DNA of 64,000 nt from Arbacia lixula (taxonomy: Eukaryota > Echinodermata > Echinoidea > Arbacioida > Arbaciidae): the NCBI GenBank assembly GCA_963669155.1, contig OZ022596.1:14247163-14311162 (forward strand), given 5' to 3'. The notes under the pieces are model-generated. The model ran no database searches. It was given only the letters and a program-made list of their open reading frames with translations, and was not told the origin of the DNA. Position numbers and translations under genes: made by a program. Positions 21,570-34,100 of the stretch are shown piece by piece (position 1 is the stretch's first letter; each line of letters starts with the position of its first letter).

Positions 21570-22735
21570 CTATAGGCACAGTCAGTGACAATATTGGTAC
21601 ACGTATCGAATGATGAAGGCATGCAGGTTAAATTATGCCTACACTTAGCTACCGTACCACATACTTTCATAAATGATCTAAATATGCTTATATTACACCG
21701 CATTAATATCATAAGGTTTTATTTTTGTTTGCTGATATTATGTTATGCTCAAACCAGTATCGATGCCATTAACAGAACTAGGCAAGCGAAACGCGACTCT
21801 ATATGTCTATATGTTCTCCCGAGAAGATTTTGTCACACAATCAAATGCGTAAATGTTGAAAGACCTGAAAAGCGATGTGTTCAGAAGACATTACTTTTCG
21901 GCGACGTTGAGCATAGGTTCAAAGAAAAAAAATGATTCTAATGCTTACATAGGAATGTCATCAACCGATTTCAAGATTAAAGTTATTTTTCGACAAAAAA
22001 AAAAAAATTAGGGTCAGGGTTATAGTGGAGCAATCAACATGTACAATTTGCAACATCCAGTGGAATAAAGTACATACAACTGTCTGTATCAGCTGTACTT
22101 ATTTTTAGTGGTTCTTATTTTTAGTGGTAAATTGGAAAAATCAATGAAGGAAAGGCTTTCTATACCATGCTATGAATGTGTGTGGAAGACTGTACGCGTG
22201 CGTGGGCCTATATATATATGTGTGGTTGTGTAATACATACATGTACAAGTCACGAGTGTTTGCGGGTGCTTGTTTTGAACGTCAGATACTGGTTATTGTA
22301 AAAACCAGCACACGTACTAAATCATCGTCAGCAAGGGCAGATGATCGAAAGTCATCACCATTCATATTTTGGTCATGGCCGAGGCCGCTATCGATCGATA
22401 CATTGTCAACTGAGTGTGGCGATCGATAAGAGCCGAATCAAATGCCTTTCGTAGATATGAAATACCTGAATATGATTATGACTTATACACTGTATGTTTG
22501 GAATCCTGGGTACAATTTTAGAGTATCAATAAGTCAAATTTGAGTGATTTTGTCACTTGCTCCCTTTAGTCGAAGTAGGGCACAATTTCACTTTAAATTT
22601 TCTATATGGGAAATATCAAGCAAGGCTGTGATAAAGTCATAAGACGGCTCTTTATGCTTTATTTTAGTTTGTTAATTCAGGTCAGTGACATAGTGTACAT
22701 GTATTAATGTTGCCTTAAAGAAAATTACGGTGGAC
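21570..22735. other. Intergenic stretch, no gene recognised
   Basis: The 116-residue plus-strand frame at 21585-21935 has no motif and no convincing splice sites. A single arm of the CTTTGACAAAAGG MITE family lies near 22550-22582. Confidence 0.4.
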
Positions 22736-22759
22736 TATTGAAATTCTTTTATCATGATT

Positions 22760-22908
22760 TTCTTCCCTACTCTCTCTCGATTTCTCTCTCACATTTTCTT
22801 ACCCGCCTCTCTCTTTCTCACATGTTTGTTTTTCAGCACTCTCTCTCTCTCTTCCCTTTTCTTCTCCCCCCCCCCCCCCTCTCTCTCTCGCTCTCCATTT
22901 TCTCTCAC
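22760..22908. repeat. CT-rich microsatellite with poly-C
   Basis: Interrupted (CT)n with a C run at about 22866-22878. The next 380 bp hold no recognised feature. Confidence 0.85.
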
Positions 22909-23290
22909 GTAAACCTCAAGTTACTAAACAAAATGCATAAAGGAAAAAACGACGCATACACGATATACATTTCATAGTACACTGTAAACGGAAAAGAATG
23001 TTTAATACTCTTCTTCAACCACGTTCTCTCCAAAGTTAAATACATGTAATCGACAATCACAATGTACTTAATAATGCACACTGACTTGTATACATGTATG
23101 AGGTTAGTATTTACCGGTAGCTTCAGAACTATGTGGAATTGAAGTTGTTTGGTCCTCTTCGCCAACACACCCGTACGCTAATCGATGCGTACGGCTAACA
23201 AGTTGACATGAAACATTATCTTCTCGATCATTGTCTATCAAAATTCATGTATCTGGAGTTACCATCAAAAGTGAGTTATGTACAGACATA

Positions 23291-23472
23291 TACAGTCAAA
23301 CCTGTCTTAGCGGCCACCTGTCTATAGCAACCAACCTGTCTATAGTGGCCACTAAAATAATTCCCCTGGAGAGAGATCATGTGTTAAAGAACCTGTCTAT
23401 AGTAGCCACCTGTCTATAAAGGCCACAATTTTTGTTTCCCTTGGGTGACCACTATAGACAGGCTTCATTGTA
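23291..23472. mobile_element. Short pogo/Tigger-like MITE (Tc1/mariner type)
   Basis: The ends TACAGTCAAACCTGTCT and AGACAGGCTTCATTGTA are inverted relatives with terminal TA. CAGTCAAACCTSTC-like tips are typical of pogo/Tigger elements. The interior repeats CCTGTCTATAG(T/C)(G/A)GCCAC several times in both orientations. Confidence 0.75.
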
Positions 23473-23695
23473 TTTGGGTTCCTTGCCAATCAGAAAAAGC
23501 ATACTTGAATAACCATCGTGGTTGTTCAAAGCACGAGTATAAACAGATAAAAATTAATACATGTACGTCTTTGGAAGACGTGATCCACTCCAATGAACAA
23601 AAAACCGTTTAAACGTTCGATTCGTTGTGTATGCTTGGCACAAATGTTTAAGAGTTGGTGTTCAAAATCAAATTCTTAACCAACAACTGGATATC

Positions 23696-23870
23696 AGGGG
23701 CCCGTTGCACAAAACTTACAATTAATGGTGACTCTATCATCAATGGTAACTACCATGGGAACACCACTCGAAAGCCAATCAAATTCAAGGTTTCCATAAG
23801 AGTTGCCATCGATAACAAAGTTACTACATGTATCAATGGTAAGTACATGTATTATGCAACAGGGCCCTGG
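23696..23870. mobile_element. Palindromic MITE, GGGCCC-TTGCATAAAAC family, copy 1
   Basis: The left end AGGGGCCCGTTGCACAAAAC faces the right end TTATGCAACAGGGCCCTGG. Inner arms GGTAACTACCATGG and CATCGATAACAAAGTTAC recur in relatives at 40557-40710, 41008-41154, 45524-45681 and 46688-46840. AGCCAATCAAATTCAAGGTT is a conserved central block. Confidence 0.75.
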
Positions 23871-24062
23871 TGAGGCTAAACATCACCTTAACCGTTGCAA
23901 ATAATATCAGTCGACATGCAGAAAATGAAAATCATGTAAACTGTACAGAACATTTGGTTTAAAAAATCATGAGTAAAATAGAGCACTTATAGATGAGCAC
24001 ATAAATAATACATGTACATGTATTGAGTTTCTGTATTGCAGACATGTTATACACGACACATT

Positions 24063-24316
24063 AAAAAGGAGGAGGGAGAGAAAATAGAGAAAAAGACGGG
24101 CGGGGGGGGGGGGGGGGGTGGACAGAGAGAGATAAATGAAGGGAAGGAGGGAGAGGAAGAGAGACAAAAACACATAAAAGTGGAGGGGGTAGGAGAGAGA
24201 AAGAGTAAGTAGAGAGAGGGGGACGTAATGGACAGAAAGAGAGAGTGGGGGGGGGGGTGAAGGGGAATGAGGGGCAGAGAGACAAAAATACATAAAAGTT
24301 GAGGCAGGGGGGATGG

Positions 24317-24368
<52 letters not shown>

Positions 24369-24450
24369 AAGGTGAGTTAAATGAAGGGCAGGAGGGAGGG
24401 ATAGAGGCACAAAAAGAGAAATGGGGGTGGGAGGGCAGAGAGGGAGGGAG
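24063..24450. repeat. GA-rich purine tract with poly-G
   Basis: GGAGGGAGAGA-type sequence with G runs and a pure (GA)n at about 24320-24362. It contains a tandem piece (GAGAGACAAAAACACATAAAAG at 24159 and a similar copy at 24276). Minus-strand Pro/Ser/Leu frames are artefacts. Confidence 0.9.
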
Positions 24451-24595
24451 GCTGAGAGTTTGATGCCGTTCACTGTATAATTAAGTGTAATAATAGTACG
24501 TTACACACACAAGAAACAAACAATAAAGAATGGATCAAAAGAGGAGATCCATGTTTTTTTTTAAGTACTGTTGAAAGAGTTGAAAAAAAAAAACA

Positions 24596-25383
24596 TTAAC
24601 CCTAAAACGGCCGGGGGGGGGGGGGGGGGGGGTTGAATCAACCCCCCCCCCCCCCCCTCGACGTTTCGTGCAATAATGCCGCAACGCAAGAACGACTCAT
24701 CGCGACACTTCTTGACTTTTTTCTTTCAAGTCTTGCGCATCTTTTGAGACCAAATTCGCGACATCCACGCATACCATTACGGTGCCACGCCCATTTTCGT
24801 AACGCATGTCATGCGAAAACGTGCACAATTTTGCAATTTTGTGTGCATTTCCTATGGAAAACAGTGCTTGTTCATAAAACTAATAAAAGCCTAATTATTT
24901 TTCCATTTGATCATTTCGATTGATAAATTTTATGCTAATCATGACTGAAAAGTGGTCAGTGACAATATTCATTAAAAAAACCCAAAGAAAAACAAAAGTA
25001 AAAAAACACAGAAATACATAAGAAATTCCAAAAACAATAAAATACATAAGAATTAAAATGAATTTTCAAAGTTTTTTGATCACAAATTGTGAAACATATT
25101 ATAACAGATGTACAAACCAAATATTTGACTCTAAATGTTTTTATTTAGTGTGTTATATAATTTTGGGCTAAATTTGCATAATTAATTAATTAAAATTAAC
25201 AATTAACAATTTTGAGAAATATAACAAAATAATCTTGTAGATTATGACACAGGTATCGTGCGTGCCAAATTTTGTCGCAATCGCGCGACCAATGGCCGAG
25301 ATCTCAAGGAGGGATTGAATCAACCCCCCCCCCCCCCCCCTGGCCACAGAACAGTCCAAAAAGCCCGGCCAGATTAGGGTTAA
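24596..25383. mobile_element. G/C-hairpin element with TTAACCCTAA tips
   Basis: The left tip TTAACCCTAAAACGGCCGGG pairs with the right tip CCCGGCCAGATTAGGGTTAA. Just inside the left tip, poly-G, then TTGAATCAA, then poly-C can form a hairpin. TTGAATCAACCCCC appears again next to the right tip. TTAA at both ends could be a duplicated target. Sequence near 25250-25310 (GCCAAATTTTGTCGCAATCG, CGCGACCAATGG) has an inverted relative at 26040-26095, suggesting a second, damaged copy. Confidence 0.65.
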
Positions 25384-25519
25384 GGTTTGCACAGAAAAAT
25401 TGTGGATATAAATTAAAAAAGAGAATAAGACGCATAGTACAATATACAGTCATAACGACTCATGCAAAAACGTTTTTGGCACATTTCTTCTTGGTCACAA
25501 TAATACTATAAAACAGTAT

Positions 25520-25800
25520 CAACTCTTAGCACTTGATATTATTACCCAGTTATCGGATGCTTATGTGACACCTGTCCAATTCCTAGGGATCATTCAGAAT
25601 CATGGAAGCCACTAAGGTGCACTCATTCCATTCCTTCTGGGTATCTAATTATACACCTGGGTTGAGAGCAGCAATGTGGATGAATTATTTTTGCTTAAGC
25701 ACACAACTGCCATGGATAATGCTTGAACCTGGGACCTCGAGATCTTCAGTCAGTTTTCAACCACTTCACCATGAAACCTCCACTAAATGATACTGGTCTA
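25520..25800 (-). mobile_element. tRNA-derived SINE
   Basis: On the minus strand, a TGGTGAAGTGGTTGAAAAC segment (A-box-like) precedes AGGTCCCAGGTTCAAGCATT (B-box-like) at the spacing expected of a Pol III promoter. The body continues CAGTTGTGTGCTTAAGCAAAAATAATTCATCC and CTCAACCCAGGTGTA, which I recognise from common echinoderm tRNA-derived SINEs. It is diverged and not a functional tRNA. Confidence 0.7.
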
Positions 25801-25984
25801 GAAATACTGTTTTTACTCCACGTACCAGTTACATCCATACAGTAGTGATCTGCAACTACCACTAGCCATAGCGACAACCATAGAGCTGTGGGCCTTTCTG
25901 ACGGTCCCTCCAACACGGTAAGCTGCCTCGACATCTGCACTACCCAAAATAGATTAAAGAGAAAGTCCGAAAGTACACCCTGAA

Positions 25985-26670
25985 GTTAACCGAAAAACAC
26001 TGGGGGGGGGGGGGGGGGGGGGGGCTTTTGGGCCCCTCCCCTAAGATCTTAGCCGTTGGTCGTCCGATCGCAACCAAATTTGGCACACATGTCCTTTGTC
26101 ATGTCCTCTAAAACAAAACATAGTTGAAATACTAATATTCATTGCATTCTTTAATATATTCATAATCAATTATGCAAATATGCAAATTTATATCAAAGAA
26201 TGGATTTTTCATATTTTGGTGCCTATTATGGTCCATGAATTCCTGTTTCAAGGTTTTCATCTGCAAGAAGAGACTGTTCATTATGGAATTTTGCATTTTC
26301 ATGCTTAAATTATTAGATATGCTTTTACAAATTAGTAATTACTAAATATACAAATATGTAGAGAAATACAATTTTTTAAGTAATGTTTTTCATTGTTTTC
26401 ATATCCCAGAGCTGCTACTTGAATTCCCAAGTGACATAATATAGAAAGAAACAGATAAATATGTAGTTAGAAAACAATGTGTATAACATTCAAATACCAT
26501 ACACTTTACACACCAATGAATCCAAATTTCGATTTCTTATGTGACATGCATCATGGGGGTATACAAATTTGGTATCAAAAGTTGCGCAATACTCAAGAGA
26601 AAAAAGTAAAAAAAATTGCGGCATGAACGTTTTATGCGCCGAAAAGTTATCAGTTTTATGTACAGGGGTG
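25985..26670. repeat. Possible damaged second copy of the G/C-hairpin element
   Basis: A poly-G run (26002-26023) is followed by GGGCCCCTCCCCTAAGATCTTAGCCG and GTCGTCCGATCGCAACCAAATTTGGC, an inverted relative of the right part of the 24596-25383 element. The AT-rich remainder has no coding signal. Confidence 0.4.
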
Positions 26671-26947
26671 TCTTTTCAGGATTAAGTCGGCTTTTGAAAA
26701 AGCAGAAACATTAAACAAACATTTTTGAAGGTTTGACCAAAAAAAAAATCTGTCAACGGATAAAAAAACTTATAATCATTAAAAATTATAATTTTGTGTG
26801 ATGCAGTACTAGGTAAACATAATTATCACCTCAGCAAAACTTAAACACTATACCTATACATGTATATTGTTTCAAAGGGATACTAATGTAAAATAAGTGA
26901 AAAAGAGATTATCTACAACACAAGCAAAAATGAGTACAGTTTAACAG

Positions 26948-27126
26948 TTGAAGGGAACATCCACCATGTAATTAAGTTGGTTTAAACCAAAGCAAAAACA
27001 TGAAAGAAACATACCAGTGACTTTCTTATGCTGAGAAGGAATGTCGTCAAACTATCACTAATATATGTAGTTCATTTTTTGCTTTGAATTAAAATCAAGT
27101 TCACTTCAAGGCGGACTTTCCCTATC
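26948..27126. mobile_element. TTGAAGGG-family MITE, short copy G
   Basis: It opens TTGAAGGGAACATCCACC with AATTAAGTTGGTTT and closes with AAGTTCACTTCAAGGCGGACTTTCC, an inverted relative. It is an internal deletion form without the TGACGTCA pair. Confidence 0.55.
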
Positions 27127-27410
27127 ACAGTAAGTAATAGGAAATGCTTATCTACTAATGTTTCAATCTATATCTTTTTAGAGTTGTTTTCATTAAAACA
27201 CAAAAAACATGAAGAAAATTGGCAGCAGGTATGGGCAAAATGCAAACAATTAGCTTCTAACAAGAGACACAACATTTGGATATTTCCTACTTATTTACCG
27301 GTATGTATCTGGACCAACATTTTAGATTGCGTGACCAACACAAACAAGAATTGATCATTTTGTTCTTGAGAAATTAGGGCAGTACATAAGGCACAAGAGC
27401 AGAGGCATCT

Positions 27411-27570
27411 ACACTACAGCTCAAAGGAATTGGCATAGGGAAAGGAAGAAAGGGAAGGAGCCCCTGTTTTAAACCGCGGTATATTTCGTCCAGTTCAGCA
27501 TGAAGCATGATGCTTTTTACGCTAAAGCATCGCGTTTCATGCTGAACTGGACAAAATACACCACGGTTTA
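27411..27570. mobile_element. ACACTACAGCTCAAAGG fold-back, truncated copy 1
   Basis: It matches the left arm and central palindrome (AGCATGATGCTTTTTA(C/G)GCTAAAGCATCG) of the full copies at 38882-39113 and 57243-57475. The right arm stops at CCACGGTTTA, where a different element begins. Confidence 0.75.
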
Positions 27571-28162
27571 GGCCTGGTCCCACTGCACTTACGGATGCAA
27601 AGAGGATGGAAAACGTAAAAAGATCTTGCCATCCGTTGGGAAACGCTATGCATCCGTTGTGTACTAATTGCATACGTGTTTCATACGCTCTATCCATCGA
27701 GCATCCGGTAACTGTGAATCCAGCCATCCATCCATAAAAAGATCTTGCCATCCGTTGGGAAACGCTATGCAACTGTTGTGTACTAATTGCATACGTGTTT
27801 CATACGCTGTATCCAACGAGCATCCGGTAACTGTGAATCCATCCGCGCAAAAAGTTTTGAGCTGCATAAAACTTTTAGAGCGGATCGAGAGGATGCAAAG
27901 AGGATACAGCTTACGTTTAACGGATGATAACGGATTTGTTGCTCATATTCATTGCGGATTCCCATCGTACACGGCGAGAAATTTATCCGTTCTATCCATT
28001 CTAAAGTCCAGGTCCCACTGCACTTACGGACGCAAAGAGGATGTCCAATTTTGTCCATTTCTTGAGCAGATGAAAACGGATGGAGCCGACCCCGCAATTT
28101 TGTTTGTACGCTGTGTCCTTTATGCATACATTTTGTGTCCATCAGCCAGTGTGACCGGGCCT
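27571..28162. mobile_element. GGCC(T/C)GGTC(C/A)CACTG-ended element with internal 119-bp tandem duplication
   Basis: The left tip GGCCTGGTCCCACTGCACTT faces the right tip CCAGTGTGACCGGGCC in inverted orientation. GATCTTGCCATCCGTTGGGA begins two tandem units at 27622 and 27741 (119-bp period). A second left-tip-like sequence (CCAGGTCCCACTGCACTTAC) lies at about 28009, so two elements may be nested or fused. No transposase is visible; the 119-170 residue frames are not protein-like. Confidence 0.65.
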
Positions 28163-28539
28163 TTACCTATCATAACCTAGTTGGCTGTGCACAAAAGCAA
28201 TATCTTTATGACTTTTGTCCTTTGGGGAGGACATGACATGGAGAAATTCTACCTAATGCAAAAGGAAAAGCAATAAGTACATGTAGTTTCTGATGAGCAA
28301 AGAAATGTTTGCTTACACAGTGAAAATTTAGTTAAAGATTCAAAGGATTATGAAAAGAATATCAATGGATGAAATGTCACAAAAACTTGCTTCCCCCAGG
28401 TTGATATAATGTGACCGAGTGATGTTTAAATGTTGGCTTGATATGAGTTGTTACTTATTTGTTATTATTTTTCAAAAAGAACAGACTAGACCATTGTCAT
28501 TATGTATGCAAATTTTATGCCTGTCATCCAAAAAGAAGA

Positions 28540-28745
28540 GTACTGGAGCAGTGTCGTCATATCCATTGTTCTACCAGCTTCTGAGCTCTTAACAACATCA
28601 CTCAAGTGAGAGTTTCATTGATCAGACATTGTTTAGCGGGCTTGTGTTGGGCACTCAAAATGAGAGTCTCCGCTACGATCACCAATGTTTGCTCTATCCA
28701 CATAGTTCAGAACCAGCTGTCTTGACAACATGCTCACACTGCAGA
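28540..28745 (+). repeat. Dispersed repeat related to 41168-41370
   Basis: The two regions share, in the same orientation, CATCATAT(C/A)CATTGTT-like sequence, ATCACTCAAGTGA, TAGCGGGCT(T/A)GTGTT, a GATTTGCTCTA-like segment and CTTGA(C/A)AACATGCTCA. It is an old, diverged element of unknown type. Flanking 28165-28540 and 28746-29130 show no gene. Confidence 0.55.
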
Positions 28746-29146
28746 ACATTACTAATGATACCCCAAAGCTTGTCAGTGTAGCAACAAGTAATTCATTCAG
28801 AAGGCATTTCACCTATTGAAGGTAGCCTGTCCCTTTTGCAGACCTAATTCTGAAAGTTCCCTGACTTTGTCATCATTTGAGAGAGAGTGGCGATATAACC
28901 TCTCCCTGGAATCTACAAAGCGTAGTATTCGGTCTTGAGGAAATAATCTTCGATAATTGATCAAGCTCTCTTATTTCGTCCCACGAAAGAAGTCAAATCT
29001 CAGTGAAAACTAGTTATATTTTCATTTATTCTATGGCAGTTGTAGTACCTCTGACCTTAAATTTTATTTTTATCCCAAAGATACGTGCTAAATATGTGCA
29101 AACTTTCATGAAGTTTGCTGATGTTTGTGAAAAGGGACAGGCCATC

Positions 29147-29147
29147 T

Positions 29148-29181
<34 letters not shown>
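29147..29181. repeat. (AAT)n microsatellite
   Basis: About eleven AAT units followed by AACAGCTTTTATATAGGACTTTT, a context often seen at the edge of echinoid dispersed repeats. 29200-29585 shows no gene. Confidence 0.8.
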
Positions 29182-29183
<2 letters not shown>

Positions 29184-29585
29184 GCTTTTATATAGGACTT
29201 TTCTCCTACGAAATACTACCCAGAGTACTTGATTATTACCCTAGCTCTAGCTATTGAAAGTGAATCACAAATTGCAGGTGTATGTCATAACATGTTATGA
29301 CCCAGTTTTGAATACATTACAAAAACGGCTTATTCCACTAGATCACCGACGAGGTTCGTCTGATTGGTGTGTAGCTACTACAGCTACGACGGTCTGAAGA
29401 AGCTTGCAGCCTCGCAAGCGAAAGCTTACCATAAAAGAGGTAATTCTTTATGATTGTGTAAAAAAGAATGTTTTTCTCAGGTTTATTCCACTCTAGTGCT
29501 GTTGGTTGTCATGGTTTCCTTCGCATGGGTCGTGGGCACAGAGTTCTGGATGCAGTCTGGGTCCAAATTTCAGTGTAGACATCAG

Positions 29586-29829
29586 TGCTACCCTACTTTG
29601 ACAAAAGGATGCACATGACAATCACTTAAATTTGGGTAATTGGTACTCATAATTTGTACCCAGTATTCCCTCCATACATACAAAATCTGGAGAAGAAATC
29701 TTGCTGCGAGGTATTCCAAATTTACATGAAGTGGTGTTGCACTGAAGCCAATACCAGTTACAGGCAGATTTTGCTCATTTACGAGAAAAGTCTCTTTTGT
29801 CAGTTGCTTCTTTGAGTAATAGTAGGGCA
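29586..29829. mobile_element. Palindromic MITE, CTTTGNCAAAAGG family, copy 3
   Basis: The left end GCTACCCTACTTTGACAAAAGG faces the right end (TCTTTTGTCAGTTGCTTCTTTGAG, then GTAGGGCAG). The interior is not closely conserved with copy 1. Confidence 0.6.
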
Positions 29830-31133
29830 GAGTGCTGCAGCGGTGCTATCCATCTGACCTTAGTAAAGACTGCAAGAGAGGAACAAGAGGAAAGGAAAGT
29901 AGAACAGGAGCAAACAAAGGAAAAGGTGGAGTAGATACATGGAGAGTAGCAAGATTGAAAGAGGAAACAAAGTTGAAATGGAAAGGAAAAGAACACAGGA
30001 CACTGAACAGGAGAGGTACAAGATGAAGAAGGAGGAGGAGAGAATAAGATGGAGGAGAGGGTAGAGAAGATACATACAGAATAGCAAGATTAAAAGAGGA
30101 GAAGTTGAAATTGATAGGAAAAGGTGGACAAAGAAGGAACAAAAACAAGAATGAAGAAAGTGATTAATTTCATCATCGATTTCATGCTCCCATCTTATAC
30201 AAATTATTTGTTTTAAATAATATTCTTTTTCTTTATACTGTAATATAAGAGCTAAGGAAAACTTAAGGGCCTAGCCCTCTTCAAATAAAGACACCTTTCC
30301 TATCAAGGACCATAGAAACCTACAAGTTTATAATTGAATTGCCATGCAGTGAGTCCTTGGATTACAAAATTTTTGCAGTTTTGCATAGTAGGCCCATTTA
30401 ATGACACTTTACTGGTGGATAGTAAGTTTTCTGAGCAAAAGGTTTCAAATTGTATTTTCTTTAACATTGCATATTTTATAGGACTGCAAAGGGGAACCAT
30501 CACATTTCATATAACTGATTCAGAATTCTTGTCCATCTATTCAAAAGAACTACCCTTTAGTTACAGTTTCTTTCTCAAAGATTAAGCCATTCGGGACCAT
30601 GTACCACAAATATGTGGTTTGCTGCTGCAACGTTTGATGTCAACTATTATAAGTACTTAATAAAAGATGCATCACATGAAAGAGCAAAATTTCTGCACAA
30701 GATGAATCCATTTGGGGCATTTGGTGAAATTATAACTTTGTAATGATTTCTCAAAATAAATCAATGGTCACACGACCACTAAGTCTTCAAATTTGGAACA
30801 TGCTGAAAAGCTTTGAAATTCTACTTTGGCTCTTCAAATTGTCATGATTATTGCTATAACTTGAAAAATTTGGACACTTTGATAATGGAGTATACATTTA
30901 GTGAGCTAAGAAATATATCATTTACAAAAATAGTTTGCCGCTTTTAAAGTCACACGATGAATTTTGCTTTAAAAAGGCTTTTGTCATTTAATTCTTAACG
31001 TGCCACTTGTGGATGATTTCATCGTCAATACATACAAAGGCCCATTGGCAGCATTTTGTCTTACACAAAAAAGGGAAAGAAAGTATTAAATCCATCTTAA
31101 GATTTACCTGTCTGGCAAGTATAGCTGGGGAGT
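29830..31133. other. Intergenic stretch downstream of the zinc-finger gene
   Basis: 29870-30150 is purine-rich with a loose duplication (GAGTAGATACATGGAGAGTAGC at about 29928 and AGATACATACAGAATAGC at 30068). The rest is AT-rich and should contain the 3' UTR of the minus-strand zinc-finger gene, which ends at 31134. I could not fix a poly-A signal. Confidence 0.45.
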
Positions 31134-34100
31134 CTAAGCAGAGCTGCTGGCCGTGTGGAGGCGCTCATGTCTGTGCACGAGCTCCAGGGAAGAGAACGTC
31201 TTATCACAAAACCTGCAGATGAAGAGCTCCTCCCGGAACTCCTTCTTGCGTTGCACGGTCAGGCTGCGCTGGCTGAAGACTGTCTCGTCCCACTCCTCTT
31301 GCTGCCTGCTCTCGCTGTACTCGTTGAGGGTGTGGTACTCCTGGTGGAGCTCCAGCTCCTCAGCGGTCATGAAGACCTCCTCGCAGAGCTCACACTGTAC
31401 CTGCGGCTTCTTGGCGGCAACGGGTTTGAGGGGTTTAGTGGGCGTGGCAGGGGCACGCTGGACAACCCTTGCTTTGGTGGAAGAAGAGGTGGAGGGTGTG
31501 GGGGCGGGGGTGGGGAGCTTCTTGGTGGAACACTTTGAGTGGAGCTGGTGTTTGGTGAGCGCATCTTTGGTTGGGAAGGACTTGCTGCAGCTCTTGCAGC
31601 TGTAGCGGTTGGTGACCTGGCCGGTGTGAGAGACCTTGTGCTCCTGTAGGCTGGACAGGGTGGTGAAAAACCGGCCACAGAACTTGCACATGAAGACTGG
31701 CGAGCACCTGTCCTGGTGCTTCGCAAGAGCAAAGGAGCTTGGAAACATCTTCCCGCATTTAGGACACTCCTTCGTCCCACCGGAGCCTTGCTGTGAAGAT
31801 GCATCCTTGCCAGCATCCTTCACATACCCACTCCTGGATGATGCCTTTGCCTTCTTAGATGTCCTCGAACCTTGCTCCTCTTCCCTGCTTTCAACTCTGT
31901 CATAGTACACAGGATGTCGCTTCCTCAAGTGATTTGAGTAGTCGCCCTGACCTAAGAACACTTTGGGGCACTTTGCACATCTGATCTTCTCAGACGAACT
32001 TCCCTGCAAGTCTCTCTTGCTATTCCTCTCCCCATGCTGTGCAACTATACTTGGGTCCTTCCTGTGAACCTTTTCCATGTGACTCGTCAAAGCGTCCCGT
32101 CTGTGGAAATGCTTCAGGCATTTCCTGCACTGAAACTCTGGTTTAGACCGCTTCACAGATCCCAGAGTGTCGTCCACACCGTGTGAACGCATGAGGTGCT
32201 TGGATAAGTCTCGTTTTGTGGTATAGGTCTTTGGACACTCATCGCACCGGAAATCGGGCTCTGAATCTGGTGCTTCGGACTCTGAACTGTCCGGATCTTG
32301 ACCGTGAATCTGTTGCATGTGTCTGCTGAAGTCGTACCACCTTTCGTATGACCTGGAGCATAATTTACATTTCAGCTTGCGTTTCTTTGGTCCCCTTGCT
32401 TCCGGCTCAGCTTCACTCTCCTCTTCTGCATCCACCTCGCTTCTACTCTTTGAGTCTTCATCATGCATCTGCTGCATATGTCGTGTGAGGTCGTACTGCC
32501 TTGAGTAAGATCTCGGACATCTCTTACATTTTAACTTGCGTTTCTGAGATTCACTTTCTTCAGAACCGTCTTCGCTTTCCTCTGCACCACTATCCTCCCC
32601 ATCACTCTCTGGATTTTTACCATGTTTCTGCTGCATGTGTCGTGTGAGGTCGTACTGCCTTGAGTAAGATTTCGGACATCTCTTACATTTAAAATTGCGT
32701 TTTGGAGTTTCACTTTCTTCAGAACCGTCTTCGCTTTCCTCTTCACCACTATCCTCCCCATCACTCTCTGGATTTTGACCATGTTTCTGCTGCATGTGTC
32801 GTGTGAGGTCGTACTGCCTTGAGTAAGATTTCGGACACCGTTTACATTTAAAATTGCGTTTTGGAGTTTCACTTTCTTCAGAACCGTCTTCGCTTTCCTC
32901 TGCACCACTATCCTCCCCCTCACTCTCAGAATTTTGACCATGTTTCTGCTGCATGTGTCTTGTGAGGTCGTACTGCCTTGAGTAAGATTTCGGACATCGT
33001 TTACACTTAAAATCACGTTTCGGAGTTTCACTTTCTTCAGAATCCTCCCTACTCTCGCTTTCGTAGCTATCATCCCCATCACTCTCAAGATTCTGATTAT
33101 GTTTCTCCTGCATGTGTCTGGCAAAATCGTACTGCCTAGTGTACGACTTGGAGCATAGCTTACAGTATATTCTGCGCTTCTCGGATTTAGTTGACACCTC
33201 TCTACTCTCATCACCTTTACTTTCTTCCTCCTCATCAGGGTGTCTGGATCGCATGTGCTTCGTCAAGTCAGATTGTCTATTATATGTCTTGGGACACATC
33301 TTACATTTCAGTTTGCCTTCCTCCGATACAGCTGCTTCTGATTCCAAGTCGTTTTCATCCCGGTCGCTTTCCTCTTCTTCTTCCACCTCCTTATCGTGTA
33401 TCTGTTGCATGTGTCTGGTCAAATCAAACTGCCTGGTGTAAGTCCTTGGGCATCGTTTGCATTTCAGCCTGGGTTTCTTTGTTCCAGATACAGCCGACTC
33501 CGCTTCACTCTCATCTTGAGCACTGCTAGCCTGCCAGTCACTTTCTGGATCCTGATCATGCATCTGTTGCATATGTCTTGTTAAGTCGTACTGCCTAGTG
33601 TAAGATCTCGGGCAAAGCTTACATTTAAGTCTGCGTTTTGCAGATCTGTTTATTTCCTCCTCTTCCTCCGCCTCCTTTTCACTCTCCTCGTCTTCCTGTG
33701 CATGTTTCAGCTGCATGTGCATCTTCATGTCCCGCTCCCTGGTGTAAGACCGTGAACACATCTTGCATTGGAAGTGTGATTTTTCTGCCGTTTCATCTTT
33801 GGATGAGGTACCTCCATCATGAGATTCATCCCCGTTGTGCATTCTTTTCATGTGCCTGAGGTAGTACCGTCGAGTGAGGAAGGTCTTGGAGCACTTCGTA
33901 CAATGCTTCGTCTTTACACTTTGACCACGTATGCCATGACTCTTCACCTTGTGTTTATACAAACCACTCTTTGTAAGAAAGGTCCTGTCACATTCTGTGC
34001 AAGAAATGGTTGCACTTGATGACACTGTAGCGTATGTGGCACCCTCATATTCCTTCTTGGCCCTAGATCTTGGGATGCAGCTTTCTGAAGAAGGCGGGCA

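Noticed and set aside
29330..29470. Block with GTCTGAAGAAGCTTGCAGCC and GCAAGCGAAAGCTTACC, possible retroelement piece
   Set aside because: Resembles dispersed echinoid sequence, but I could not define ends, orientation or coding content.
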